Assembly (NCBI GenBank): GCA_002082245.2
Contig: NBTC02000002.1
Location: forward strand, 2,356,001-2,420,000
Length of the DNA stretch: 64,000 nucleotides
Reading direction: 5' to 3'
From: Yersinia enterocolitica
GTDB taxonomy: Bacteria > Pseudomonadota > Gammaproteobacteria > Enterobacterales > Enterobacteriaceae
How positions within the stretch are numbered: the stretch's first letter is position 1; every line of letters starts with the position of its first letter. Position numbers and translations under genes: made by a program. Positions 36,034 to 44,590 of the stretch are shown in pieces. Under the pieces are notes generated by a model that worked only from the letters and a program-made list of their open reading frames with translations, was not told where the DNA came from and did not search any database.

Positions 36034-36581
36034 TACTGGTACTCCACAACCAGGGTCGCTGAGCCGGAAAAATAGCCCGTGCTCAACGTTGCATTTGTTT
36101 GTTTAACCGGTACCGCCTGCAATACAGGAACATTCGGATAGGTAAAGTTGGATGCCGTATTCAGTGGGAATGACTGCCCATTACGTATCAACTTGATCCC
36201 CAGACCTGAATTACTCGTTTTCAAGACACTGGTATCAAAATTTGCCCCATTACCATTAATGCTTAATTTCAGTGCATTAGAGGCGGCCGAAGTACAGTTC
36301 AACGTATAATTCACCGGCTGCATGTAGTTGCTACCATCAATATTTGATGTCAGGACGGTATCGCCAAAATTAACGTTGATAGTATTGTTACCGTTAATCT
36401 CGCAAGGCGGTGCGGCAAAAATAGTGACTGAGACATTGACTGTCGCAGACTTATTTAATGCCCATGCTGAGCTACTTAACAACATAGTCATCACTGCGGC
36501 CGCTGTCCCTACGATGGCTGTCATCCCAAAGATGGACGTCATGGCCCGCCGGGTAACTATTCCCTTACAAACAACAGTCAT
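36033..36581 (-). CDS. Minor fimbrial subunit, first of three tandem paralogues
   Basis: This 182-residue pilin has an unusually long N-terminal region (two hydrophobic stretches before SSAWA), then PPCEINGNNTINVNFG, LNCTSAASNALKLSINGNG and the C-terminal ATLVVEYQ. The mature part is closely related to the next two genes, but the signal region is different. The ATG at 36581 is chosen since AAGGA lies seven bases upstream; an ATG at 36599 is in frame. Confidence 0.82.
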   Translation of the reverse strand: MTVVCKGIVTRRAMTSIFGMTAIVGTAAAVMTMLLSSSAWALNKSATVNVSVTIFAAPPCEINGNNTINVNFGDTVLTSNIDGSNYMQPVNYTLNCTSAASNALKLSINGNGANFDTSVLKTSNSGLGIKLIRNGQSFPLNTASNFTYPNVPVLQAVPVKQTNATLSTGYFSGSATLVVEYQ

Positions 36582-36655
36582 CCCATATTCCTTATTCATC
36601 GTTCAGCCTGACACCCGCCCAGTATTCTTCTTATGCAGCGCCCTGAAATACACCG

Positions 36656-37402
36656 TTACTTGATGCTTTCAACCACAGAACACGTGCTCCCCGAACAGCT
36701 AAATATCAGCTTGGGACGACCGCCAAAATCATTGACATAAGTTAGTACCGGTTTGCTGCCCAATGCGGCGGCACTGACATCCAACATGCTTTGCGCTTTT
36801 GGTGCGATCATCAGCGGCTTGAAGTCGGCTGCTGTTTTCCCGGCTTTGTCGTCACTGGCATCGACCAACGTGATGTAATACGGCGTTGGGTTATTAACCT
36901 GATAACGATCACCCTGACGAGTCAGCTGTAACTTCTCTTGCCAAGGTGTCGACATATCAGCCTTTTGTGGCACGATGCTAACTGGGCGGTAGAAAAGTTT
37001 GATGCGCGTTTGCAGTGCAATCTGCAAAGTATTGGGTTTGTCCGACCGCGGTGGAATTTCACGCAGGTTAAAATAGAACAAGGTTTCCCGGTCTTGCGCC
37101 AACTGACTCACAGCAGGCAAGCTTTGTATTTTTAACTGACTCATCGCGCCAGGCTCTACTCGCTGAACCGGTGGAACTACCGTCAACGGTGAATTGATTT
37201 TGTTACCCTGCTCATCTTCAATCCATCCCTGCGCCAGATAAGGTAGCTCCTTATTCTGGTTGCTGATGTTCAAGCTGATCGACTTATCGCCGCCATTAAG
37301 AATCGCCCGGGTTCTATCCAGTGCAATCGCTGCTGTTGCTTGCTGAGCCATAAGTGCCGTCACCAAAATCGCGGTGATACGCAGTTTGTTATTCAATTTC
37401 AT
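36656..37402 (-). CDS. Periplasmic fimbrial chaperone (PapD-like)
   Basis: This 248-residue two-domain immunoglobulin-fold chaperone stabilises pilins in the periplasm by donor-strand complementation. The signal peptide ends TAA; LDRTRAILNGG carries the conserved N-terminal Arg, RETLFYFNLREIPP is the PapD signature with a short F1-G1 loop, and QTRIKLFYRP carries the conserved Lys. It is encoded between the usher and the minor subunits as in pap and mrp. Confidence 0.9.
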   Translation of the reverse strand: MKLNNKLRITAILVTALMAQQATAAIALDRTRAILNGGDKSISLNISNQNKELPYLAQGWIEDEQGNKINSPLTVVPPVQRVEPGAMSQLKIQSLPAVSQLAQDRETLFYFNLREIPPRSDKPNTLQIALQTRIKLFYRPVSIVPQKADMSTPWQEKLQLTRQGDRYQVNNPTPYYITLVDASDDKAGKTAADFKPLMIAPKAQSMLDVSAAALGSKPVLTYVNDFGGRPKLIFSCSGSTCSVVESIK

Positions 37403-37501
37403 TACCTTTTCCTTCGAATTAATCTTGTCAGAACCTGGTGGCGCCGATCGTTTTCACTTAGCTGAACGGGCGGTTACCCGCAGGTTCATTACCAAACCTT
37501 T

Positions 37502-40063
37502 CTACTGCGACACCGGAGGTTTATCCCCCGTCGCTATTGGCTGGCAAGGCAACAGTAGATTCGCCAGTATTGCTGGAGAAAGAGCCTGCGGCAGAGTGAT
37601 GCTGCATTGCGCCTTCCCATTCCAGTGTACTGACATGGTTTCACCGGCTTTGATCCCACTGAGATAGGTGGAACCGTCGTCATTAACAATGCCGGTCTCT
37701 TGCTGATTTTCATTTAACACGGTGGCCCCAAATGGCGGTGATGTGCCATCTGCCATACGTATCATGGCCATCGCTTTTTCGCCGGAAATCACATTAAAGC
37801 GGCGATAACCAATAGCACCTTCAGTCAATGTGACCTGGGCTATGGTTCCTCTGGCTTCAACATCGTCTGCCAGGTTATCGATATCTATACTGGCCCGATT
37901 GCGGTAGTAGCTATTCACATCACCAACCACAGCTTTACCAAACTGGTTGGTCCGTATCGATGAGCCATATCCCTGAACCGGAACGCCGGATACCCCTTGG
38001 GTATCGAGTAACAAGCGAGTGCCGCCAAGGGTATTAACCCGATGCAAAGCCCCGCCTTCAGGGGTGATAGTTGCCCCGCCCTGAATACCTAAACCAACAG
38101 AAGAGTATTGTCCTTCCTGATAGCTGGCGTTGGCATTGATATCCGCACTATTACCTATGTGGTTATAGTTACCACTGACTAGCGCGCCGCTACGTGCTAC
38201 GCCGGTATTGATCTGGTAGTTGTTGTGAGCATCCAGACGATCGGTATAACCCACTCGCTGACTGTGTTCACGGCCACTCACCGTCGCGCTATAACTGATT
38301 GTTGCGCTGTTACCAAACGGCATCGACATGGAGAGATACACGCCATCGTCATTGCTTTCGTTATAGCGGTTACGGTAAGCCGAGAAGGTCAAACTGACGT
38401 TTTTCACTTTACCGATATCAAAATAACGCGAGAGCGACAGGTTATAGCGGTCATTCGCCGAGCGATCCCAATAGGTCTGATGGCTATAGTTCAGATACGC
38501 GCTCAGCCCCAGATCTTGAAATTGCTGGTTGAAGCTGATGGTGTACATCTCTTTATTGCCACCCACGTCATTGTTGCGATAACGCGCGTCGAGATATTCA
38601 GTCATGCTCATAAAGTTACGTTCAGAGAAGCGATAGCCAGCAAATGTCACCTGACTGCCTGTTTCCTGAAAGTTTTTCGAATAGTTGACTCGGTAAGAGC
38701 CGCCACTCAACGTACCTTGCTCGGGTAAATTGGCCCAAGATTGGGTCATATCAACCGATACGGCACCAAATTCCATCAAATCACGGCCAACCCCGATGGA
38801 TGCCGCTTGATATTCGTTTTCACCACTGATCCCACCACCAAACAATGACCAGCCGCTATTGATCCCCCAGGAGAATTCCCCGGTACCAAATACTGGCCCT
38901 TCAGACCGACGTCCGATATCCGAAGGCTTACCGGCAGCCATGCGATAGCGCACCATGCCAGGGCGGGTCAGATAAGGAATACTGGCGGTATTCACTTGGA
39001 ATTGTTGAACTTGTCCGTCAAGTTCCTCGACTCGCACATCCAGCGTGCCGGAAACAAAACTGTTCAAGTTCTGAATACGGAAAGGACCGGCCGCGACCAG
39101 TGTTTCACTCAACACACGCCCTTGCTGACTCACAACAACTCGCGCGTTGGTACGGGCAACACCAGTAATTTCAGGGGCATAGCCACGCAAATTAGGCGGT
39201 AACATATTGTCATCGGTCGCCAGACTAGCGCCGCTAAAGCGGAAGCTATCAAAGATGGCGGAGTTCAGAAAATCTTCACCCAGCGTCAACTTGGCACCCA
39301 AATTCGGGATAGCGCGATAGGCGTAATAGCGGCTCCAATCCCACTGACGCTCAGTCGATGAACCCGATGATTGGTCAACCCGCGTTTGCCAATCAGCACG
39401 GAATCGCCAGGCACCCAAGTTAGCGCCGGTGGTCCCGTTTCCGCTTAACGTATTGTTATTGGTATTGTTCGTTTCCTGGCGGTTCAATTGCCCTAACAAG
39501 TTGTAATCGAACAGCACTCCGGGAATACCATCCTCCCAACGAGAAGGGGGATCCCAATCGGGTTCGCTGTATTCCAGCCAGGCTTGCGGCACACTCAGGT
39601 ACAGTGCTGACTTCGCCAAATCACCTTCCACGGTCAGACCGGGTAAGCTGCTGATATCGAGACACTCCCCATTACGCGACCAGGTCAGCTTTTGGAAGCT
39701 GTCTTCTTTCAATGCCAGCAACTCAATTAACTGGGGTGTTAAACAGGCCTCACTTTTATTAGGATCTTTTTCTGAGACGTAGAACACAACCGGCTGTTCG
39801 CTGAGCTCCTGCTTATTCATACTAACCAATAAGTTATAGTGCCCAGGCATGATGTAGCCGCGTTGGGAGAACTGACTCAGGTCAAAATTAGCGCGATCCT
39901 TGGTATCCAGCACATCGGTATTAAACTGAATATCATCACGGGCTTGCGCTCCATAAGCATTGCCACTTAATGCAACTGCAATCAAAATTCGCAATAAATC
40001 ACGACGGGCAAAACCGGAGGTGATGGAACGAGCGGATACCATGGGATATGTCACCTTACTCAT
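37502..40063 (-). CDS. Outer-membrane fimbrial usher (PapC/MrpC-like)
   Basis: This 853-residue protein has a signal peptide ending AYGAQA, an N-terminal chaperone-binding domain (FNTDVLDTKDRANFDLSQF), a 24-strand barrel with a plug domain, and two C-terminal domains; CSITLP and LLPCQP carry the conserved C-terminal cysteines. It secretes and polymerises the subunits. It begins 5 bases after the preceding pilin gene; an alternative ATG at 40042 has a better placed AAGGTG. Confidence 0.9.
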   Translation of the reverse strand: MSKVTYPMVSARSITSGFARRDLLRILIAVALSGNAYGAQARDDIQFNTDVLDTKDRANFDLSQFSQRGYIMPGHYNLLVSMNKQELSEQPVVFYVSEKDPNKSEACLTPQLIELLALKEDSFQKLTWSRNGECLDISSLPGLTVEGDLAKSALYLSVPQAWLEYSEPDWDPPSRWEDGIPGVLFDYNLLGQLNRQETNNTNNNTLSGNGTTGANLGAWRFRADWQTRVDQSSGSSTERQWDWSRYYAYRAIPNLGAKLTLGEDFLNSAIFDSFRFSGASLATDDNMLPPNLRGYAPEITGVARTNARVVVSQQGRVLSETLVAAGPFRIQNLNSFVSGTLDVRVEELDGQVQQFQVNTASIPYLTRPGMVRYRMAAGKPSDIGRRSEGPVFGTGEFSWGINSGWSLFGGGISGENEYQAASIGVGRDLMEFGAVSVDMTQSWANLPEQGTLSGGSYRVNYSKNFQETGSQVTFAGYRFSERNFMSMTEYLDARYRNNDVGGNKEMYTISFNQQFQDLGLSAYLNYSHQTYWDRSANDRYNLSLSRYFDIGKVKNVSLTFSAYRNRYNESNDDGVYLSMSMPFGNSATISYSATVSGREHSQRVGYTDRLDAHNNYQINTGVARSGALVSGNYNHIGNSADINANASYQEGQYSSVGLGIQGGATITPEGGALHRVNTLGGTRLLLDTQGVSGVPVQGYGSSIRTNQFGKAVVGDVNSYYRNRASIDIDNLADDVEARGTIAQVTLTEGAIGYRRFNVISGEKAMAMIRMADGTSPPFGATVLNENQQETGIVNDDGSTYLSGIKAGETMSVHWNGKAQCSITLPQALSPAILANLLLPCQPIATGDKPPVSQ

Positions 40064-40068
40064 TGAAA

Positions 40069-40614
40069 TCAGTAATAATCCAATTTGAAACGAACGCTAG
40101 AATGATAAGTTCCAGCACGCAGTGTCTTACCATTGCCCACTAACCGCAGGGCATAATTGAGTTTCATATCAGCAGGAATTATATTGATCTCCGGTGATGC
40201 CACCCCTGGCGTCGAAACATTGCCTTTATCATCAATAATTTGCATTGCCACTCCTTCGGCTTCACCATTAACTGCAAAATTATTACCGTCTGCGGCACCG
40301 TCAAATGTCACAACAAAATGCTGCTGGTTCGACTTATCTGGATCAGGGTGAGCTATCGTGCAATGCAGCAACCGAATCTCAAACGGGTGTTCATCCCCTG
40401 CACCGTTCTGAACCAATTTACCAATAGGCAAAATCGCCATATCGATGGTCTGTTCCAAGCTTCCGGGCTCTATCGCACAAGCAGTATCAGTAATACTTCC
40501 TTCCATACTCACGCGGCCCCAGGCTGTTTTCATGGGATCTGCCGTTACCGGTAAACTCAGCAATAACGCCATCAGTAAGGAAGGAGGCACTATCAAAAAA
40601 AAAGACCTGGACAT
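40069..40614 (-). CDS. Minor fimbrial subunit (MrpB/PapH-like, probable terminator or anchor)
   Basis: This 181-residue pilin has a signal peptide ending VTA, paired cysteines in DTACAIEPGS and LLHCTIAH, and C-terminal SVRFKLDYY. Its position between the major pilin and the usher is that of PapH/MrpB, which end fibre growth and anchor it to the cell. Assignment is by position and family. Confidence 0.83.
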   Translation of the reverse strand: MSRSFFLIVPPSLLMALLLSLPVTADPMKTAWGRVSMEGSITDTACAIEPGSLEQTIDMAILPIGKLVQNGAGDEHPFEIRLLHCTIAHPDPDKSNQQHFVVTFDGAADGNNFAVNGEAEGVAMQIIDDKGNVSTPGVASPEINIIPADMKLNYALRLVGNGKTLRAGTYHSSVRFKLDYY

Positions 40615-40651
40615 AAATCACCTAACTCATCCAATACGTATCTTTCTCAAG

Positions 40652-40681
40652 AGAAAAGACATGCGGATAAATCCGCATGTC
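40652..40681 (-). terminator. Hairpin after the major pilin gene
   Basis: On the minus strand GACATGCGGAT and ATCCGCATGTC (40658-40681) pair over 11 bases with a two-base loop, followed by TTTTCTC. It lies between the major pilin and the rest of the operon. As in pap-type operons, a partial terminator here would raise the pilin level over the usher and chaperone. Confidence 0.8.
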
Positions 40682-40699
40682 CAATTAAAAAAGGGGGGC

Positions 40700-41227
40700 T
40701 TATTGGTAAGCCAGCATGAAGTTAGCTACGCTTGAGAAGCTACCTGGTTTGATAGCGTCAGAAGCTGTGCTGCCCTGCAGGTAAGCAGAGAATGCCAAAG
40801 TGTTGTTGCCGGTGATCAGAGTCTGTTCAGCAGTTGCTTGACCCAGTTTCACAACAGAACCAGTACCATCAACGATGGCGATACCAGCGCCTTCAGCCAG
40901 ACCAGTGATGCCCAGCAGGCCAGGTACTGCTTCTGATTCTGCACCGCTAAAAGTAGTGGTTACAGTTTTCAGAGTAGCGATGTCACAGTTTTCCAGTTTG
41001 ATGTCGAACTTTTTGGCAGGGTTTGATTTGCCGCCATTCTGCAGAAGTACGTTAGAGATCTGACCCATTTCAACAGTCTGAGAATCAGAACCTGATGCGA
41101 TTGAGCAAGGTGCATCAATGATTGAACCATTGAAAGTCACAGTACCCTGGCCTTGATCAGCAGCGTTAGCCATAGAAGCAAAACCTAATACCAGAGCAGC
41201 AGCCAAGATTGTTTTATTCAGTTTCAT
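40700..41227 (-). CDS. Major fimbrial subunit (MrpA/PapA-like)
   Basis: This 175-residue pilin has a signal peptide MKLNKTILAAALVLG ending ANA, cysteines in DAPCSIASGSD and LENCDI, and the C-terminal FSSVANFMLAYQ with the conserved penultimate-type aromatic. It uses common codons (many CTG, GTA and GTT) and is the first gene of the operon, both fitting high expression. It is followed by a strong hairpin. Confidence 0.9.
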   Translation of the reverse strand: MKLNKTILAAALVLGFASMANAADQGQGTVTFNGSIIDAPCSIASGSDSQTVEMGQISNVLLQNGGKSNPAKKFDIKLENCDIATLKTVTTTFSGAESEAVPGLLGITGLAEGAGIAIVDGTGSVVKLGQATAEQTLITGNNTLAFSAYLQGSTASDAIKPGSFSSVANFMLAYQ

Positions 41228-42160
41228 TACGTGATTCCTTTATACACAATTAAAATTTAATACACTGATTTGCTTTGAAAAAATCAAAGTAAATACCGCG
41301 TAGAAGTTGTTTTAAAATACAAATGCATGTTGCTTCTTGCCGTTAAAATACCAAAGGACAAGCTGAGAACTGCACAGAGCCATAAAGTCAATATGTAGGC
41401 ATTGGTAACGCCTGCACATTAAGAAAAAAATTCAAATAACGTTTAAAGCCCTTATTTTGTTCGAGGCAGATAATACAAATATAGGCATCTAGTTGATAGT
41501 CATTTAATTCAAATAACTATAATTCAGAGTGTTTAACTTAATTGATTACAGTAACGAAATAAAATCGATAAGATTGATCGATAAACATTATACCCTCGAC
41601 ATATAACACTCCAAAAATAAGCATCCCGACACATTTGATCGCTAAAGAGCGATTTTTCAAAATTAATGATTGCTTATTTCATGACCCAATCTATAATCGA
41701 CATTAAATCCTTAACATTTCAGCCTAAGAAGCAGAAAAACCTTAGTAATAATGGTATAAACACCCGAGAACCCTTTGATTCCTTCTTAGGTTAGCTTGGT
41801 TTTTTTATATGTTAAATCTCAACAAAACCCATAAAAAATAAATCAATAGATTGATTTTAAAGGTTTTTATTAAATTACTTAAAATATCATTTATTTCACA
41901 TGCAAATTAATAACCCTATTTTCCTTATGCGGCAAAAATGACAAAAAGTTAAATCCTGAGCGTAAGATACTGGGTGACAAAATACAGAATATAAAAACAT
42001 ATAAAAAGGAATGAGAACACAACCACGTTAATGTAAGAACAATTACCGATAGCGTAGGAAATATCCACATAATATGTAGGAAGAACTGATTAGAAATAAA
42101 GAATATAGGAAATTTAAAGTTATACATTCTCAACATATAAATTTAATAGGGTAAATAACA
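41228..42160. other. Divergent regulatory region between major pilin and FaeA-like regulator
   Basis: This 933-base AT-rich spacer has no credible gene. It contains exactly two GATC sites (41576-41579 and 41637-41640), 61 bases apart, and a small hairpin ATCGCT-AAAG-AGCGAT followed by TTTTT (41638-41657). The geometry, with a papI-like gene on the far side, resembles the pap intergenic region. A minus-strand frame of 81 codons at 41891-42136 is judged spurious. Confidence 0.6.
41576..41640. promoter_or_regulatory. Pair of GATC sites, candidate Dam/Lrp-type switch
   Basis: GATC at 41576 and 41637 lie in AT-rich surroundings about 350-410 bases upstream of the pilin start. In pap, methylation of two GATC sites 102 bases apart controls Lrp and PapI binding. 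The spacing here is 61 bases, so function as an epigenetic switch is inferred, not shown. Confidence 0.4.
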
Positions 42161-42424
42161 ATGAAACCGAAGAATCAGAGAAAAGAAGAAGTGATGGGTA
42201 TTCTGGAGGACCACTGTAATTCGTTAATGGAGCAGTTTACTGAGTCGCCACCACCTGTTATCAATTGGCCAAAAACCAGAGAACTTGCCGATAAAGCGCA
42301 CTTGGATATTTATACGGCAAGATTGGTATTAATGAAGCTAGTCGAGGAAGACAGGGCCAGAATGTCAGAAACCAAAGTGATGAACTCATTACGCTGGTTT
42401 GTTACTCAGCCAGAAAAAAAATGA
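42161..42424 (+). CDS. FaeA/PapI-family fimbrial regulator
   Basis: This 87-residue winged-helix protein has the block NWPKTRELADKAHLDIYTARLVLMKLVEED (residues 35-64), characteristic of FaeA-like regulators, then a basic C-terminal wing. It is divergent from the major pilin gene, as papI is from papBA, and probably works with Lrp on the intervening DNA. The ATG at 42161 has AGGG about ten bases upstream; an ATG at 42194 (MGILEDHCN) is a possible shorter start. Confidence 0.75.
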   Translation: MKPKNQRKEEVMGILEDHCNSLMEQFTESPPPVINWPKTRELADKAHLDIYTARLVLMKLVEEDRARMSETKVMNSLRWFVTQPEKK

Positions 42425-42612
42425 AACGGCCATCATCTTAGAATAAAAACATTATTTTTCAACGAGATAAATTTGAATAGCGATAAAGATTCAGCTTTAA
42501 TTGCTGCCAGACACTATCCCATTGAGCTGTTATAACCCCAATATTGGACAATTAGTTAACCTGTTTCCGTACAACAGGATGTTAGCTATATATGTAACTT
42601 GTTGATAGAAAA

Positions 42613-44277
42613 ATGAAACTTTGTTTACCCCCATCTATAAGACCCACTCTTTCAGTACCAGTGCTCAACCTTGTTGTTATGGCGCTGATGTCCATTACCT
42701 TTGTCACCATGATGCACTATGAAATCAACCGAGGAGGGGCTGGGCTTCATCTTCCTGCCAATATAATCATCTGGGCCATGATGGCACTGCTGACGATAAC
42801 ACTCTATTTACCCCATACTGAAGCCACTCAGATTGTAAATTCTCCTGGCCGTTTGTGGCTGCTGTTTGGCGCCTTGATGATAAGCCTGCCGGGGCTATTT
42901 CCTGCCTCATTACAGCATGTCGTTGCCTGGTTACCGCGGATTTTAGGCCTGTGGGGTGGGATAATACTGCTACTGGGGTTGTTCCGCCTGAAACTGAATG
43001 TAGCCCTGCGACAGAGATGGCTGGTGATCATCCTCTTGTCGGCCTGGGGGCAAGCTGTGCTGACTCTGTTGCAATTTTTTGTTTTTACATCCGATAATTG
43101 GATGGAATTTGATAGTGCACAGCGGCCTTATGGCATATTCCAGCAAACCAATGTACTGGCCAGTTACCTGGCAACCGGTTATAGCATTGCAATCTATCTG
43201 TTTATGTTATCAAGCAAGCGGGCCGTTCGAGGCATCAGCACACTTACCCTGCTGCTATTCCCAGGCTTATTGGTGCTGTTGCAATCAAGGATCGGTTGGG
43301 TTGGCGGGATAACAACCTTGCTATTACTGTCGCTATATTACTGGCGTCAGCGACAGATAGCCTGGGTGTGGCTGAGTAGCCTGCTGAGTTTACTGGTCGC
43401 CGTTTATCTGTTGGAACAGATGAATATCGGTATGCATGTATCCAAAGATGCCAGCAACACCGAGCGCTGGCTGATACTGCAATATACCTGGCAGATGATA
43501 CAGCAGCACCCATGGCAGGGTTGGGGATATGGTAGCTTTGAGTCAAGTTTTGCCCATGAGTTGGCGCAGCATTGGCGGGTACCGACTTACTTAACCTATC
43601 CTTCCCACCCTCATAATGAAGTGCTTTATGGTTGGGTTGAGGGTGGCATTGCCGCACTGATCGGGATGTTGCTATTGGCTATCGGCTATGTGAAGCCACT
43701 CTTAATGCAACCAAAAACCGTTTTCCCTCTGTGGGTTCTCACGTTGCCGATCGCGTTGCATTTGATGACGGAGTTCCCTCTTTATCAATCAGCAGCCCAC
43801 TGGCTGGTGCTGATTTTACTTGGCCGCCTGATGGTTACAGAAAATATGCTGCAACCCACCACATCGAAGCCAACTTGCTGGCAACGCTGGCTGCACACTG
43901 CCGTGATTTTATCGGCGCTATGCACACTGGTGTTTATGGTGACAGGCTTTAAAACTGGCCGGGTACTCACACTGGCCGAGAGAAGTGGCTTGGTTAACAT
44001 GCAGCCTTTAGATAGCCTGACCAATCCCTATATCCAGTGGGAAAGGTATCAATATATAAGAAATGTTAATCTATTATTGCGATTTAACCAGCATCCTGAC
44101 CCCATGTTATTACGCCAATTTAGGGTATGGGCCGAGCAGTATATTCAATTACACAATGATCCGAATGTTTATCAAAGTCTGATCATGATTGCTCGGTATC
44201 AGAAGGAAACAGCTTACGCCGATCAGTTGTACCAAACTGCTCGCGCTTTATTCCCCGCCAACCCAGCCTTTCAATAA
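42613..44277 (+). CDS. PglL/O-antigen-ligase-like membrane glycosyltransferase
   Basis: This 554-residue inner-membrane protein has about ten to twelve hydrophobic segments. It shows the PglL_A motif GIFQQTNVLASYLA (174-187), SRIGWVGG (225-232) and the Wzy_C-type HPHNEVL (332-338) in a large periplasmic loop, then a helical C-terminal domain with repeat-like segments. Such proteins move lipid-linked glycan to a protein (O-oligosaccharyltransferase) or to lipid A. It stands alone beside a fimbrial operon, so a pilin is one possible acceptor. The start has no strong ribosome site. WaaL-type ligase activity cannot be excluded. Confidence 0.75.
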   Translation: MKLCLPPSIRPTLSVPVLNLVVMALMSITFVTMMHYEINRGGAGLHLPANIIIWAMMALLTITLYLPHTEATQIVNSPGRLWLLFGALMISLPGLFPASLQHVVAWLPRILGLWGGIILLLGLFRLKLNVALRQRWLVIILLSAWGQAVLTLLQFFVFTSDNWMEFDSAQRPYGIFQQTNVLASYLATGYSIAIYLFMLSSKRAVRGISTLTLLLFPGLLVLLQSRIGWVGGITTLLLLSLYYWRQRQIAWVWLSSLLSLLVAVYLLEQMNIGMHVSKDASNTERWLILQYTWQMIQQHPWQGWGYGSFESSFAHELAQHWRVPTYLTYPSHPHNEVLYGWVEGGIAALIGMLLLAIGYVKPLLMQPKTVFPLWVLTLPIALHLMTEFPLYQSAAHWLVLILLGRLMVTENMLQPTTSKPTCWQRWLHTAVILSALCTLVFMVTGFKTGRVLTLAERSGLVNMQPLDSLTNPYIQWERYQYIRNVNLLLRFNQHPDPMLLRQFRVWAEQYIQLHNDPNVYQSLIMIARYQKETAYADQLYQTARALFPANPAFQ

Positions 44278-44590
44278 CGCCGACCTTATCAGCAATCACA
44301 AATCACCTGGCCCCTAAATCAAGGGGCTTATTACACCGTTTGCGGGCAGCCTCGAGTTTTACCTATGTCAGTTTTGGGGCTGCTGGGCTAGTATATCGGC
44401 TGGAAAAAGGACTTGATGAATGGTTGTAATTACAGCCCTTCTGTTTCAAGCTCATAGCTTATTTTTATCGGCTGTTGTGCCGGCATTGATAGCGAGATTT
44501 CCGTGTTAACCGTAAAATCATGTGATAGCTAACGATAATAATAAAAATCACAATTAACTTTAAATTCAATGGACTATAAATCATAACCAC
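44278..44590. other. Spacer between the PglL-like gene and mutS
   Basis: No credible gene is seen in these 313 bases. Near the left end GCCCC (44310-44314) pairs with GGGGC (44323-44327), followed by TTATTA: a short hairpin that may end the PglL-like transcript. The right half is AT-rich and should hold the mutS promoter; I could not fix its elements. Confidence 0.5.

Noticed and set aside
41891..42136. Minus-strand 81-codon frame, very hydrophobic
   Set aside because: Lies in strongly AT-rich regulatory DNA; hydrophobicity follows from base composition; no ribosome site; no recognisable family.
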